DNA of 24,715 nucleotides from Cymbomonas tetramitiformis (Eukaryota > Chlorophyta > Pyramimonadophyceae > Pyramimonadales > Pyramimonadaceae), in the NCBI GenBank assembly GCA_001247695.2, contig LGRX02034347.1:1-24715 (forward strand), read 5' to 3'. The notes beneath the pieces are model-generated. The model made no database searches. It saw only the letters and a list, made by a program, of their open reading frames with translations, and was not told the DNA's origin. Each line of letters begins with the position of its first letter. Position 1 is the stretch's first letter. The position numbers and the translations under genes were made by a program. Below, piece after piece: positions 1 to 8,647 of this stretch.

Positions 1-110
1 TCCCACAACCAATGCATCTTCCTCAGGACCGCTCGTTATGTCCCACGACCAATGCATCTTCCTCAGGACCGCTCGTTATGTCCCACAATCTGTGCATCCT
101 CCCCACGACC
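1..110. repeat. 40-bp tandem repeat at window edge
   Basis: A 40-bp unit beginning TCCCACAACCAATGCATC is present at 1-40 and 41-80. A third, more diverged partial copy runs from 81 to about 110. The array is cut by the window start, so its true copy number is unknown. Short reading frames across it are by-products of the repeat. Confidence 0.85.
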
Positions 111-1304
111 TCTCACAGTGACCAATTTGGCCTTCTTGACAGCTCAATGCATCCTGCTGGCTTAATTTCTATGCATGTGTGTGACAGCACGGGGCCCGCC
201 AAAGCTCAGCGGCGAGGGCGCGCACGCCAAACAAACGAGCTGAGGGGAGACCATGCGCGGGCGCCTCACGCCTCCACAAAGATCAGGGGATTCGCTGCGG
301 CGCCTCAGCGAAGGGAATTCTGACCTGAGAGAGATAGAGAGCCATCAGCTCGGAGGAGGAGATGTAACCAAAGTCAAGATGCGACTTACGGACCTGCCAA
401 AATCGGCAGCACTCTCCAATCTCTACTTAGAGCCATGCGTACCCCCTCCCCCCACCTGGCAGCCTTGGGAACAACCAACAGGCATCACATTCCTGAACCT
501 GATGATGCTGTGCTGCGCGCAACTTCCTCTAAGATCAGCTCACATGGTGGTCCATCCTGGTCGTACCAGGGGCTAAGAGTGTGAGCTCGCAATAGCCAGT
601 GGTACTCCTCCAATCATGGTGTGATTCTAACTACCCTCCTACCTCTGTTACCCTCCTTTGCCGCCTCGCGACTCCCGCACAACACGAGGAGAGTGGCCCA
701 GGGGAAGAGGCGCGAGTGAAAGGGATTGGATTTGCCTGCTGGCCGAGACGGCGGTCAACCACCTCAGCAACGATCGATTTCGCCTTGAATCCTAATGAAG
801 CCGACACGTCCTCTACACCAAGACAGCCCCCACATCCAAGACAGCCCCCACGTCCCTGAGCGTTGTGGCCACGATTCAGCCTATGCGCAGCGGCGCATGC
901 ACAAATGCGCGGCAAAGTGCATAACCCCGCCACCGCAATGATCTGCCCTCCCGCCATCGCGATGCGCTGCCCCCCCCCATCGCGATGCGATGCGCTGCCT
1001 CCTGGCACACCCTGTGGAGTAAGCGAAAGTCTAGTGCTGCCGCTTGCCCACGAATCATAGGGATTCGCGTTGGGTGCGGCAACCAGCTGCGCCAAGCGAC
1101 CTGGTGTGCCTGGCATAGCAGCACTGCCACTGCTTGCGCACCGAGCATGCAGGCGAGCGCGGTGAACAAATCGAAGGACACTATCTTCATCTGCCACGAG
1201 CCCGTGCATGCTTTTCATTGGGCATTGCAAGCTGGTGGGAGGGGCAATGCCACACGACCGCTCCACGGTGAGACCACAGCCGATGATATTGATTCGAGAC
1301 TCAC

Positions 1305-1353
1305 CAGCAAGCAGCGTCGCAAACACGGAGCGTTTGTCGGTGGCCGGGCCCGC
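1305..1353 (-). CDS. Channel exon: RCK2 segment (KRSVFATLLA)
   Basis: A 49-nt exon candidate bounded by GCAG before and GTGAGT after. It encodes AGPATDKRSVFATLLA. It matches the D-S-R-(S/T)-L-A-T-L-L helix of the second RCK domain of CASTOR/POLLUX proteins. An in-frame TGA a few codons upstream of the acceptor shows the reading frame must begin by splicing. The exon ends in phase 1. No convincing next exon was found to the left, so the C-terminus may be more diverged, or lie before position 1. Confidence 0.5.
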
Positions 1354-1985
1354 CTGCGATCACCCAAAAGCCCTTTCGCTAGGAGCAGTGAGGGGAACTG
1401 GTGGCAGCAAACGCGGCTATCCACCGTCCCGAGGCCGCGCTCGAGATCCCTCCCCGGGCACGTTCAAGGGCACAAGGAAAAGGGGAAAACGGCGCCAGCA
1501 TTCCGTCCGGGCATGAAATATACCTGCCAGCCTCTGTCAGCCACCACAACAATATGTGTCACCTGAAGCAAAGCCCGTCCGCCCATCAGGCGCTGACACT
1601 GCCATAACTGGGCAAAGTTATTGCTTCCCTCAGCCATGATCTGTGTCATCCCCTGGCTGAGCAAAGTGCGCCAGCTTCCTGCCTGTATCCTAGTTCGCAC
1701 ACGGAGCCAACAATCCTGTATGCTCAGCCTGCCCTCACCACGTCTCTTGGGAGTCATGAAGGCCCCATCCCGCCTCGCAGGCCCTGCCCTCACCACGCCT
1801 ATACAAACAATATATACTGCCAAATAATTGATACTTGAGTATGCTGGTGGCGGTGGGCGCACTTTAGTAGGCTTCTTGTTCAATCGTGTGCTGCCGCCTT
1901 CGGGGTCGGTCATCGACTGCTCGGACCAGATTCCCAGCCCACCAGAATCACAGCCGTTTAGGACAGGGCGGAATGCGTTCAATAC

Positions 1986-2032
1986 CTCGACGAGGAACAT
2001 CGGACCGTATCGCAAGTGTAGTCATCCTCAAG
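1986..2032 (-). CDS. Channel exon: RCK2 strand (YTCDTV)
   Basis: A 47-nt exon candidate with acceptor CATAG and donor AG|GTATTG. It encodes LEDDYTCDTVRCSSS. The D-T-V strand falls where CASTOR/POLLUX RCK2 has the F-D-S-I-L strand, and its distance from the conserved G-N of the preceding exon (2284-2371) is right to within one residue. It enters in phase 0, as the upstream exon requires. It leaves in phase 2, which does not fit the next candidate (1305-1353), so a further exon or a mutation lies between. Confidence 0.45.
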
Positions 2033-2283
2033 CTATGACATTCCAGGACAAAGATGCCCGAAAGATGCGGAAGTTTTGCAAGGGCAAAATTTGCATGTGA
2101 CATCCGTGCTGATCGTTCGATTATGTCAGATGACAATCCGGCGATGATATGTGGCACAAACCTTTGCAAAACCTTTCAAAACTCTTTTATCTCTCGGCTA
2201 TGGCTGCCCTAGATTTGAAAAGAAAGTAAACTATCGCTGGTGGATGCCGGGCATGGCACCGCCCCAAGCAATCTGCCGCACAC

Positions 2284-2371
2284 CTGCAGCACGTCGGTGC
2301 GGCTGAGTGGGTTGCCGACCATGTGGATCACTCTCAGGTTCTCTAACTTTGTCAGCCCTGCATGCAGCATC
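2284..2371 (-). CDS. Channel exon: RCK2 start (KLENLRVIHMVGN)
   Basis: An 88-nt exon encoding about 29 residues, including L-T-K-L-E-N-L-R-V-I-H-M-V-G-N-P-L. This matches the R-L-E-N-I-T-L-V-H-R-E-G-N stretch of the CASTOR/POLLUX second RCK domain. The acceptor is CCGAG|G and the donor CTGCAG|GTGTGC. The leading single base completes the codon left open by the exon ending at 2788, giving a phase-consistent junction. This is one of the clearest family matches in the gene. Confidence 0.7.
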
Positions 2372-2527
2372 CTCGGTTCATTAAGCACCCACTGCTGGTC
2401 AACCGGAGCTCTTGCCCCCCCATGCCACGTGACCACATGGGGACACGCCATCCCACAGATTTTTAAGCTGCAGGCCCAAAGCGACGCCCTCTCCCCGGGT
2501 TGATGCACAGGAAAATCCAAGGCAGCA

Positions 2528-2830
2528 GCCATGGCTGCGCACCATACGATCTAAGCTTGCGGCTGATGATTGATTCGCAGTCTGCGATGGGAGGCTGCGC
2601 ACCATACGATCTAAGCTTGCGGCTGATGATTGTTTCGCGGTCTGCGATGGGAGGCTGCGCACCATACGATCTAAGCTTGCGGCTGATGATTGATTCGCAG
2701 TCTGCGATGGGAGGCTGCGCACCATACGATCTAAGCTTGCGGCTGATGATTGTTTCGCGGTCTGCGATGGGAGGCTGCGCACCATACGATCTAAGCTTGC
2801 GGCTGATGATTGTTTCGCGGTCTGCGATGG
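2528..2830. repeat. 60-bp minisatellite copying an exon end (5 copies)
   Basis: Five near-identical 60-bp units, differing mainly at two spots (GATTGATTCGCAG or GATTGTTTCGCGG), in the order A-B-A-B-B from left to right. On the minus strand all copies stay open in the frame of the channel exon 2788-2897, because 60 is a multiple of three; each unit would encode a 20-residue peptide containing A-D-R-E/C-E-T/S-I-I-S-R-K-L-R-S-Y. Each unit carries a copy of that exon's 3' end and its GTATGG donor. Confidence 0.95.
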
Positions 2831-2897
2831 GAGTCTGTGCGAGGATTACTATCTCTGTGCCGGGCGCCACCACCTTGTCCAGCTCGATGCACGTGTC
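2788..2897 (-). CDS. Channel exon: RCK2 (LDKVVAPGTEIVILAQ)
   Basis: A 110-nt exon entering after GCCAG in phase 0 and leaving at AGATC|GTATGG in phase 2. It encodes C-I-E-L-D-K-V-V-A-P-G-T-E-I-V-I-L-A-Q, matching the helix and A-P-G-S-E strand at the start of RCK2 in CASTOR/POLLUX. Its last 60 or so bases are the first unit of the adjacent minisatellite, so the donor is repeated five times. Splicing from a later copy, or no splicing within the array, would add in-frame 20-residue repeats. Confidence 0.68.
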
Positions 2898-2997
2898 CTG
2901 GCATAACGCGCGCCCCAACCGGCTCCCATGACCTGCATGCCCTAGCGCATTGCAGAGAGTGACGAAGCCGGGGGACAGTCAGGGAAGTAAGGCGCAC

Positions 2998-3057
2998 AGA
3001 GGTCAGCGATTGCCAGCAATTGACCACACGAACGGAACGAGATTGCTCCGATAAGAT
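2998..3057 (-). CDS. Channel exon: RCK2 first strand (VRVVNCW)
   Basis: A 60-nt candidate encoding S-V-R-V-V-N-C-W-Q-S-L-T-S before a TCT|GTGCGC donor. The hydrophobic strand followed by C-W matches the K-I-L-L-C-G-W motif that opens RCK2 in CASTOR/POLLUX. The number of residues between that cysteine and the A-P-G of the next exon equals the plant CASTOR spacing as I recall it. The 5' border is uncertain; AG at 3058-3059 or a downstream AG could be used. Confidence 0.55.
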
Positions 3058-3499
3058 CTCCAAGCGCGCAACGCTATTCGCAGGCGGGCTTGGCTCAAAT
3101 CAGATGTCCATTGACGAATGCATGGGGCCGCCACTTGATGCGTATGGGGGTGCGCTTGTGGAGATTCGGACATGGCGCGCCGAGGGCAGTTAGGGAGGTC
3201 CCGGAATAGCCATGCGGGACAAAGCTGTGCGCAAACAGAGGTGACGGGACAGCGAGCTTGCAGCGGATGGAGAGGGGAGAGGCTCGCCAGCATCGACATA
3301 AAGAGAGATCAAGCGCGCATGAGGTGCGGAATGACAAAGAAGCAGCATGGCGCCGGCCAGGTCAAATTCATACCGCAACACCGTTTCTCCATCCGCACAT
3401 TAACATCCGCTCCGCCTGCGTGGAGGCAGCGTTGAGGGATGCGGGCCAAGAAAGGTGACATAACACAACGTCACTACCGTCGTAAGGGCAGTAAGGAGG

Positions 3500-3670
3500 G
3501 TGCATGCAGGTCGATTTGAAGCACGTGCAAGGGAGTGCATCAGGTCGATTGAAGCACGCGCAGAGGGGTGCATCAGGTCGATTTGAAGCACGCGTGGGGG
3601 GTGCATCCAGGTCGATTTGAAGCACGCGCAAGGGGGGTGCATCCAGGTCGATTTGAAGCACGCGCAAGAG
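3500..3670. repeat. 32-37 bp minisatellite (5 copies)
   Basis: Five copies of a unit containing CAGGTCGATTTGAAGCACGC, spaced 32-37 bp. It lies in the predicted intron between the channel exons 4184-4437 and 2998-3057. Frames through it on both strands are repeat artefacts. Confidence 0.9.
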
Positions 3671-4183
3671 CGGGCGCCTCCCGGAAATAAGAAGGGTATT
3701 TTTAAAACTGTAATGCAGGAACGGGTGGGGCCTGCTATCGGCGAGACATGGTCATGCTACTTTCATCTCAAATGCGGATTCCGGCGTCAAGGGGTATACA
3801 TCGTAGTTGGATCTGAAGTGCCTGACTGCCTTCGCCGTCTCCCGGGCCTGTGCAGCTGCTGTCTTTGCCCTGATGCCCACAGGGACCCTGCTGGCTCATC
3901 CCTTGGAGAGCCAGGTCCAAGGTGGCAATTTGATGTCGAATGCTCCGATGATGACCCTGCATCTCGAAACTTGCTGCAAGCCCCTCCGACTTCAACGAGT
4001 GTACCTCGGACGATTCGAATCATCCCTCGGATCCAGTCGCGCCCTCGCCAACGAAAAACCACCGGGTACTCGAACGCTCGAGCTCGGTTCTGATTGGTCA
4101 GCGTGAGAGTGCCGCGAGCGCTGTGCAGTGTGCCTCGCTACGCCGGTAGTCTTCCATGTTTGGCGGTGGGGCGGCGCACGCAC

Positions 4184-4437
4184 CCAGCGTCCGCCCAGTG
4201 ATTGAAGTGCCACTCTGGGTTAGCACGGGCCTTTGTGCGGTGCATCTGTGCTGCCTCTGCCTCTGCCTCGGTATCCCCCGCCCGCACACGCTCGGCCAGC
4301 GTACAGAGCATCGCCGGGGCGGCACGGTGGGTGTGCTTGGGCGCGATGATCATGAACCGGTCCTCAGCTTGTAGCCGTTCTTGCGGGTGCGGGTGGAAGT
4401 CAACCTGCCCGTTGCGGATCAGGCCACAGAATAAACC
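4184..4437 (-). CDS. Channel exon: RCK1 C-terminal subdomain
   Basis: The frame encodes G-L-F-C-G-L-I-R-N-G-Q-V-D-F-H-P then E-R-L-Q-A-E-D-R-F-M-I-I-A-P-K-H. This is the TrkA-C-like pattern (G...R.G....P....L...D....IAP) that closes RCK1 in CASTOR/POLLUX channels. The proposed acceptor is CGGAG|GG at 4438-4439. The following linker is Ala/Glu-rich, as is common between the two RCK domains. The 3' border (TGG|GTGCGT at 4184) is a guess; the frame stays open to 4138. Confidence 0.68.
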
Positions 4438-4542
4438 CTCCGAGAACCCGGACCGCAGCATCCTGAGGCCCTCCTTCCCCGGCCATCCTTCAACGCCCTC
4501 CACATCGCAACCGCACCGCAGATCGAGCTGGTAAAGGTGTAC

Positions 4543-4639
4543 CTCCAGGGGGACGGCGGATCTGGGAAGTGGGGCATACCGCACGGTGAGACCCTCAAGC
4601 TCGGGATAGGTCCGAATGTTGATGATGGTGCCGGTGTGT
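4543..4639 (-). CDS. Channel exon: RCK1 (RTYPELEGLTV..AVPLE)
   Basis: Encodes T-I-I-N-I-R-T-Y-P-E-L-E-G-L-T-V, then S-A-V-P-L-E before a CTGGAG|GTACAC donor. It matches the I-K-R-W-P-(E/Q)-L-D-G ... D-A-V-P-C-G stretch of CASTOR/POLLUX. The 105-nt intron to 4437 has no in-frame stop and is a multiple of three, so retained transcripts would stay open. The acceptor at ATCAG|A gives phase 2, while the exon ending at 5352 leaves phase 0. A small exon carrying about ten residues is therefore still missing. Confidence 0.66.
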
Positions 4640-4705
4640 CTGATGCGCTCCTTCCCCCGTGAACGCCCCGTCAGGGAGATTTGGGGAGAACCGACCATTG
4701 CACCC

Positions 4706-4888
4706 CATGACTTACTCGACATCGACCGGGCCATTTCACTTGTTAGCCGCGCTCACGGCATCTCGAGGGAGGCTCTGGGTATCGACGCAACGCAAGGATC
4801 CCGGGAGTCAAGGTTACAGGCTCTGGATGATCACTGCGTTAAGCTCATAAGAGATGGATCGCCAAATATCCCACATAACACTTTCTGA
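4706..4888 (+). other. Unassigned plus-strand coding-like fragment
   Basis: A stretch encoding H-D-L-L-D-I-D-R-A-I-S-L-V-S-R, then H-G-I-S-R-E-A-L-G-I-D-A-T-Q, ending in TGA at 4886-4888. The pattern weakly recalls the (S/P)-R-x-x-L-x-(I/V)-x-A-x-x-K-G segment of Spo11/TOP6A proteins, but the K-G is not conserved. It lies opposite a predicted intron of the channel gene. It could be a gene relic or chance; I do not assign a function. Confidence 0.2.
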
Positions 4889-5130
4889 TTGGGGTTCAAA
4901 AAGCCCACCGGAAAGACATTCATTAACTGCAAGTATCGTTTATTGAGGGGCCGCTAGACGTGTCTGGTCTAGCCCAGGAGACGATGCCTCACTGCGGCGC
5001 CGCCCAGCAGTGGCTGGAGAACACGTAAGGGAAGTTGTCATAACACCCTGAGGGGTTAAGAATGAATTCTGCAACACTTGAGGCTGCCTCGAGGCGCCCG
5101 ACTCCCTGGGGAAGGGGGGAGGGGGACGAG

Positions 5131-5360
5131 CTTACAGTACACCTTTGTGAGACTTCTCCCCGAAAAAGGATTGGGGGGGGGACGGAGAGAAGCGCACATC
5201 AGCTTATGGTACACCTTTGTGAGACTTCTTCCCGGGCGGGCGTGGGAGGGACGGAAGGGCGCACCGCATCAGCACGGTACACCTTTGTGAGACTTCTTCC
5301 GGGCGGGGCGTGGGAGGGACGGAGAGGCGCACGCATCAGCTTGCAGTACACCTTTGCGAG
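5131..5360. repeat. About 70-bp minisatellite copying a splice donor (4 copies)
   Basis: GTACACCTTTGTGAGACTTC-like cores occur at 5137, 5209, 5277 and 5346, so the period is 68-72 bp. The last copy is the 3' end of the channel exon 5352-5462 together with its GTGTAC donor (minus strand AAAG|GTGTAC). The other three lie within the intron and repeat the donor core. Confidence 0.9.
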
Positions 5361-5462
5361 ACCACTCTGCCGCATGCACTGTGCCAAGATGCGGTTGCTC
5401 ATGTTCTCCACTGACTCTGACTGGTCCCCCCCCAGCGAGTGCAGCAGGTTCCCCGAGGAGGC
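5352..5462 (-). CDS. Channel exon: RCK1 (LAQCMRQSGLAK)
   Basis: A 111-nt, 37-codon exon, phase 0 at both ends, with acceptor CTGCAG|GCC and donor AAAG|GTGTAC. It encodes L-G-G-D-Q-S-E-S-V-E-N, then N-R-I-L-A-Q-C-M-R-Q-S-G-L-A-K. This matches K-L-V-G-G-E-x-V-E-T-V ... G-R-L-M-I-Q-C-A-x-Q-P-G-L-A in CASTOR/POLLUX. It is the strongest diagnostic segment of the family in this gene and joins the exon 6068-6244 in frame. Confidence 0.78.
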
Positions 5463-5509
5463 CTGCAGCAGCGCCCCCTTCGCCCCTCACAAGCACACAC
5501 ATCTGTCGT

Positions 5510-5830
5510 CTGATCCCACGTGCTTCCACGTGGCGCCTCGGCTGGCACCGGCTGCCAAGCATTGCACCACGCGCTGCCACATGGTGCCTCGGCCGGCAAA
5601 GACAGCCAAGCGTTGCCCCAGGCACCACGCGCTACCACGTGTCACCTTGGCCGGCAACGGTTGCCAAGCATTTCCCGAGGCACCACTTGCTGCCACGTGT
5701 CACGTTGGCTGCCACCGGTTGCCACACATTTCCCCTGCCCACCACGTGCTGCCACGTGTTACCTTGGCTGGCACTGGTCGCTACAACTTGCCCCAGACAC
5801 CACGTGCTGCTATATGTGTGCCGAATCACA
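5510..5830. repeat. Degenerate ~56-bp minisatellite
   Basis: About five or six diverged units built around CACCACGTGCTGCCACGTG followed by a TTGGCTGGCACTGG-like block. The array fills much of the predicted intron between the channel exons 6068-6244 and 5352-5462. The long frames crossing it on both strands are caused by the repeat. Confidence 0.8.
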
Positions 5831-6067
5831 CCAAATGTCGTCTTAGGTGCCACAGCATGCCCGGTGTTGCCAAATCTTTGCCAAGCCAAATGGTGGCGCC
5901 CATGGCACGTAGTACGGCTGTGACAACTTGCTACATGTTGAAGGTACAGCCTGGCAGACCAGCATGCCGAGCACCAGCGCCGGCATCTCGTCTGGAAGAG
6001 CTCCTGTCACCGCCAGGTAGGATGAGCACATATGCGCATGCTTGTCCACAAGCACTGGCTTATATAC

Positions 6068-6244
6068 CTTGGAGACTTCTACCACAACATCCGGGAGCCG
6101 TTCTGTTTCCTTGGTACGGAAGGGAGCAAAGGTAGGCTCTTTCTTCACCGCCTTCGCTGAAATAGCAGGCTGCAGGGCGAGGAGGGAGCTCAGCGCCTGC
6201 GCGTCTGCGTCGTAGTCATCCTCGGAGTTTGCAAGCAGAACCAC
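6068..6244 (-). CDS. Channel exon: RCK1 (VVLLANSEDDYDADAQAL)
   Basis: A 177-nt, 59-codon exon, phase 0 at both ends, with acceptor GGCAG|GTG and donor AAG|GTATAT. It encodes V-V-L-L-A-N-S-E-D-D-Y-D-A-D-A-Q-A-L and, further on, L-P-D-V-V-V-E-V-S-K. These match the I-I-V-L-A-x-D-E-N-x-x-x-S-D-A-R-A-L and H-I-V-V-E-M-S-D segments of CASTOR/POLLUX RCK1. The first codon is GTG, read as valine within the exon, not as a start. Confidence 0.78.
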
Positions 6245-6654
6245 CTGCCCCCCAGCCCGCAGCTCTGTTCACCCACCCTCCCGATTTCTCTCCGAGCTTT
6301 ATAAGCCAGTTCCGATCCGGTGTGGCGCTCCAAAAGAAGAACTTTCCAGCGCGGCCGAATCCGAGCGCCGCGCCGCATGCTGGATATCATCTGGCTGCGG
6401 CCTTCGCCGCTGATGTGACACGCTCAGAGCGCTCTGCAGGTCCCGCACATCTGTAACCAGCGGCATGAGGCAGTGCTGGGGCTTGAGCAGCCTCACGCTT
6501 CCCAGGTTTCACACCTGTTGCTGGGAGCCCAGTGCCCGCCGCATTCTGCGAACCATCGGGATGATTGATGAAGCGGTGAACTCCAAAAAGCGTGGGTGCA
6601 GTTTGGCCCAGGCCGAGCGGAATAGGACCCAGGTAAACGAACCATACTGGGGCA

Positions 6655-7022
6655 TGGGGCAGGCTAGTGTAGGAAGGGGCCTGGGGCAGGCTAGTGTAGG
6701 CAGGGGCCTGAGGCAGGCTAGTGTAGGCAGGGGCCTGGGACAGGCTAGTGTAGGCAGGCCTGAGGCAGCCAGTGTAGGCAGGGCCTGGGACATTAGTGTA
6801 GGCAGGGGCCTGGGGGCAGGCAGGCTAGTGTAGGCAGGGGCTCCGACAGCTAGTGCAGGCGTGGCCTGGGGCAGGCTAGGTAGGCCTGACAGCTAGTGTG
6901 GGGCAGGGGCCTGGGGCAGGCTAGTGTAGGCAGGGGCCTGGGGCAGGCTAGTGTAGGCAGGGGCCTGGGGCAGGCTAGTGTAGGCAGGGGCCTGAGGCAG
7001 GCTAGTGTAGGCAGGGGCCTGC
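6655..7022. repeat. ~27-bp minisatellite abutting an exon end
   Basis: Many copies of a unit like GTGTAGGCAGGGGCCTGGGG plus CAGGCTA. It is regular at 6655-6760 and 6900-7022 and irregular between. The array starts exactly where the channel exon 7023-7121 ends, so the intron's first bases on the minus strand (GCAGGCCCCTGCC) are already repeat. Confidence 0.93.
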
Positions 7023-7121
7023 CTTCTCAGCGGTGCGAGCCGAAGAGCGGAGATAGGAGTCGGTTCGTGAGATGCTCCCGTGACGCAGCAGCAGGTTAAG
7101 CTGAGGCAGTTGCTTGTCGAG
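7023..7121 (-). CDS. Channel exon: RCK1 helix and strand (LNLLLRHGSISRTDS)
   Basis: A 99-nt, 33-codon candidate beginning L-D-K-Q-L-P-Q-L-N-L-L-L-R-H-G-S and ending S-S-A-R-T-A-E-K. It fits the helix, the S-V-I-C-R-S-G-S-P strand and the K-K-V-S-V-S-K-A region of RCK1. Its phase agrees with the upstream exon. The 3' border has GC, not GT, on the intron side (AAG|GCAGGC). This could be a GC-AG intron, or the true border could be elsewhere. Confidence 0.52.
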
Positions 7122-7740
7122 CTCAGTGTGGTTCCCATCCTTGCCAAGAAGAGTGTACTCGTCCTGGGTGTCCCCGGCCTGTCCACACCCATGCAGCCAC
7201 CGCACCCCCGGAGGACTGCGAGCCGTCAATCTACGGTCATGATCGACCGTCTACACACACTGAATGGCATGAGATCCGCCGACAGAAGCCAGCCCACCAT
7301 CAACCTAGTGGATGTGAGAAGCATTCAGAAACAGGAGGAGTATACACTGGTCCGCCATCGTAGCTTGCGGACTTGGTGGGCGCGAGCGCTAAAATCTCGG
7401 TTCAGCCGTGCTTGAGCTAAGAGGGAAACAGTGGATGGGAACACATCAGGTTGATCATGAAGTAAGTGGGCGGGCGAAGGGCCATCAGCTGCAAGTCCAA
7501 ACCAGTTTCAGCCGACCAAAGCACCCCCTTCACACGGCTGCCCAGCAAGGGAACAGCTCGCACGCCTTGGAAACCAAAAGGGATGGCCCTTGCAGTAGCC
7601 AAGACAGGTGGCGCAGGCTTTGGCAGTGGGATGCAAGGAAAGTCGAGGGAATGGAAGGTTTACATACAGGGGGCAGGTGCAAGAGCTCGAAGCCTAGAAA
7701 GCTAGCGAAGGGTGGAGGCTGAGCAAGGCATGAGAGGCAC

Positions 7741-7861
7741 CGCATCATTGCAGCTGTCTTGCAGAAGGATGACGGTCTGGCGGCCGAAAGCACGGCCATC
7801 TTGCCGCGCGTACATGCGTGCTTTGTCCAGCTGGCGCAGCAGGGGTCCAAGATGCGCATTC
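7741..7861 (-). CDS. Channel exon: RCK1 (LGPLLRQL..QTVILLQ)
   Basis: A 121-nt exon. Its leading base completes an Arg codon from the exon 8375-8457; then come N-A-H-L-G-P-L-L-R-Q-L-D-K-A and, later, R-Q-T-V-I-L-L-Q. This matches D-K-L-G-S-L-L-K-Q-L-A ... G-V-I-V-V-L-A in CASTOR/POLLUX RCK1. The acceptor is CTACAG|G and the donor GCG|GTGCCT, phase 0. Confidence 0.7.
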
Positions 7862-7894
7862 CTGTAGAAACCGCGTGAGATGAGAAAGGTTAGG

Positions 7895-8060
7895 CATGCA
7901 GACGGTGAAGACAATATCTTTCTCAGATCCTTTTGACTCCAGCCCACTGCCCTGCCCAGTGTTGTTTGTGGCATGCAGACGGCGAAGACAATATATTGCT
8001 CAGATCCTTTTGACTCCACCACACTGCCCTGCCCAGTGTTGTATGTGGCATGCAGACGGC
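7895..8060. repeat. 77-bp tandem duplication
   Basis: CATGCAGACGG starts at 7895, 7972 and 8049, exactly 77 bp apart. Two full units are present plus the beginning of a third. It lies in the predicted intron just upstream (in gene sense) of the exon 7741-7861. Confidence 0.93.
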
Positions 8061-8374
8061 CACCAGAAAACTATCCGGAGCCCCCTTACGTGCCTCCGAT
8101 CAAACCGGGAACCTCTAATAGGCCCCTCCGTGGGCCGGGAGCCCCCTCATGCGTCATCCGGAGGGCGCAACCCTCCCCCCGTGCAACCTCCCAGAGAAGG
8201 AAACCCCGCATTCAACTTCTGTAGGGCTGGGTGCCTCCCCCCACACAGTCTCGTCGAGGACGCATGATCGCTCGTACCGCTCACCTTCAAATCGCAGTCA
8301 TGTGCAATGCTCAGAACAACTCCAGTCACAATACGATCCACGACCGAGAACTGGAGAGGGCTTTCGCCACATAC

Positions 8375-8457
8375 CTGCCAGCGATGACGACGTGGCCTGT
8401 CTCCAGCACAGCTCGCATGTCCCGCCCACTGGCAAGCCGGTCAAATTTGAGCTTCAT
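8375..8457 (-). CDS. Channel exon: post-pore linker into RCK1
   Basis: An 83-nt exon encoding M-K-L-K-F-D-R-L-A-S-G-R, then L-E-T-G-H-V-V-I-A-G. It matches K-V-D-S-L-R-K-G-K-S-x-V-I-E-x-N-H-V-L-I-L-G, the link from the pore helix into the first RCK strand of CASTOR/POLLUX. The acceptor is GCTCAG|ATG and the donor GGCAG|GTATGT. Phase agrees with the neighbours on both sides. Confidence 0.75.
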
Positions 8458-8647
8458 CTGAGCGCCAAACAGATCATGCCCATCCATCTCACAACTCTGC
8501 TCTTCTCCATCGCCTGCTCGCAGAGTGCTCAACACACATAGATGCCACTTCTGAATCAAGCCCTTCCGTGACTCACGGGGCTGTTTCCGAGACCCCAACC
8601 GAGTGACAGGGCATTCATCCCAAGCCAACGCATTCCTCAGTCTCTGA

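Noticed and set aside
876..1190. Minus-strand K-I-V-S-F-D-L-F-T-A-L-A-C-M-L as the next RCK2 exon
   Set aside because: The resemblance to the family's S-N-E-L-V-S-M-A-L-A helix is weak, and the phase does not follow from the exon 1305-1353.
631..1326. A 231-codon minus-strand open frame as an intact gene
   Set aside because: Composition is that of GC-rich noise and it begins at a GTG. Only its first ten or so codons belong to the exon 1305-1353, and a good GTGAGT donor follows.
1860..1925. Minus-strand segment S-E-Q-S-M-T-D-P-E-G-G as a further RCK2 exon
   Set aside because: It looks like the D-E-S-x-x-D-x loop expected here, but no AG acceptor gives the phase required by the exon 1986-2032. 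Left unassigned.
2528..2830. A possible CRISPR array with 60-bp period
   Set aside because: The entire 60 bp repeats; there is no variable spacer, and the unit derives from an exon end.
5062..6135. A 357-codon plus-strand open frame
   Set aside because: It runs through two minisatellites and antisense to two well-supported channel exons; the translation is repeat-driven and has no family features.
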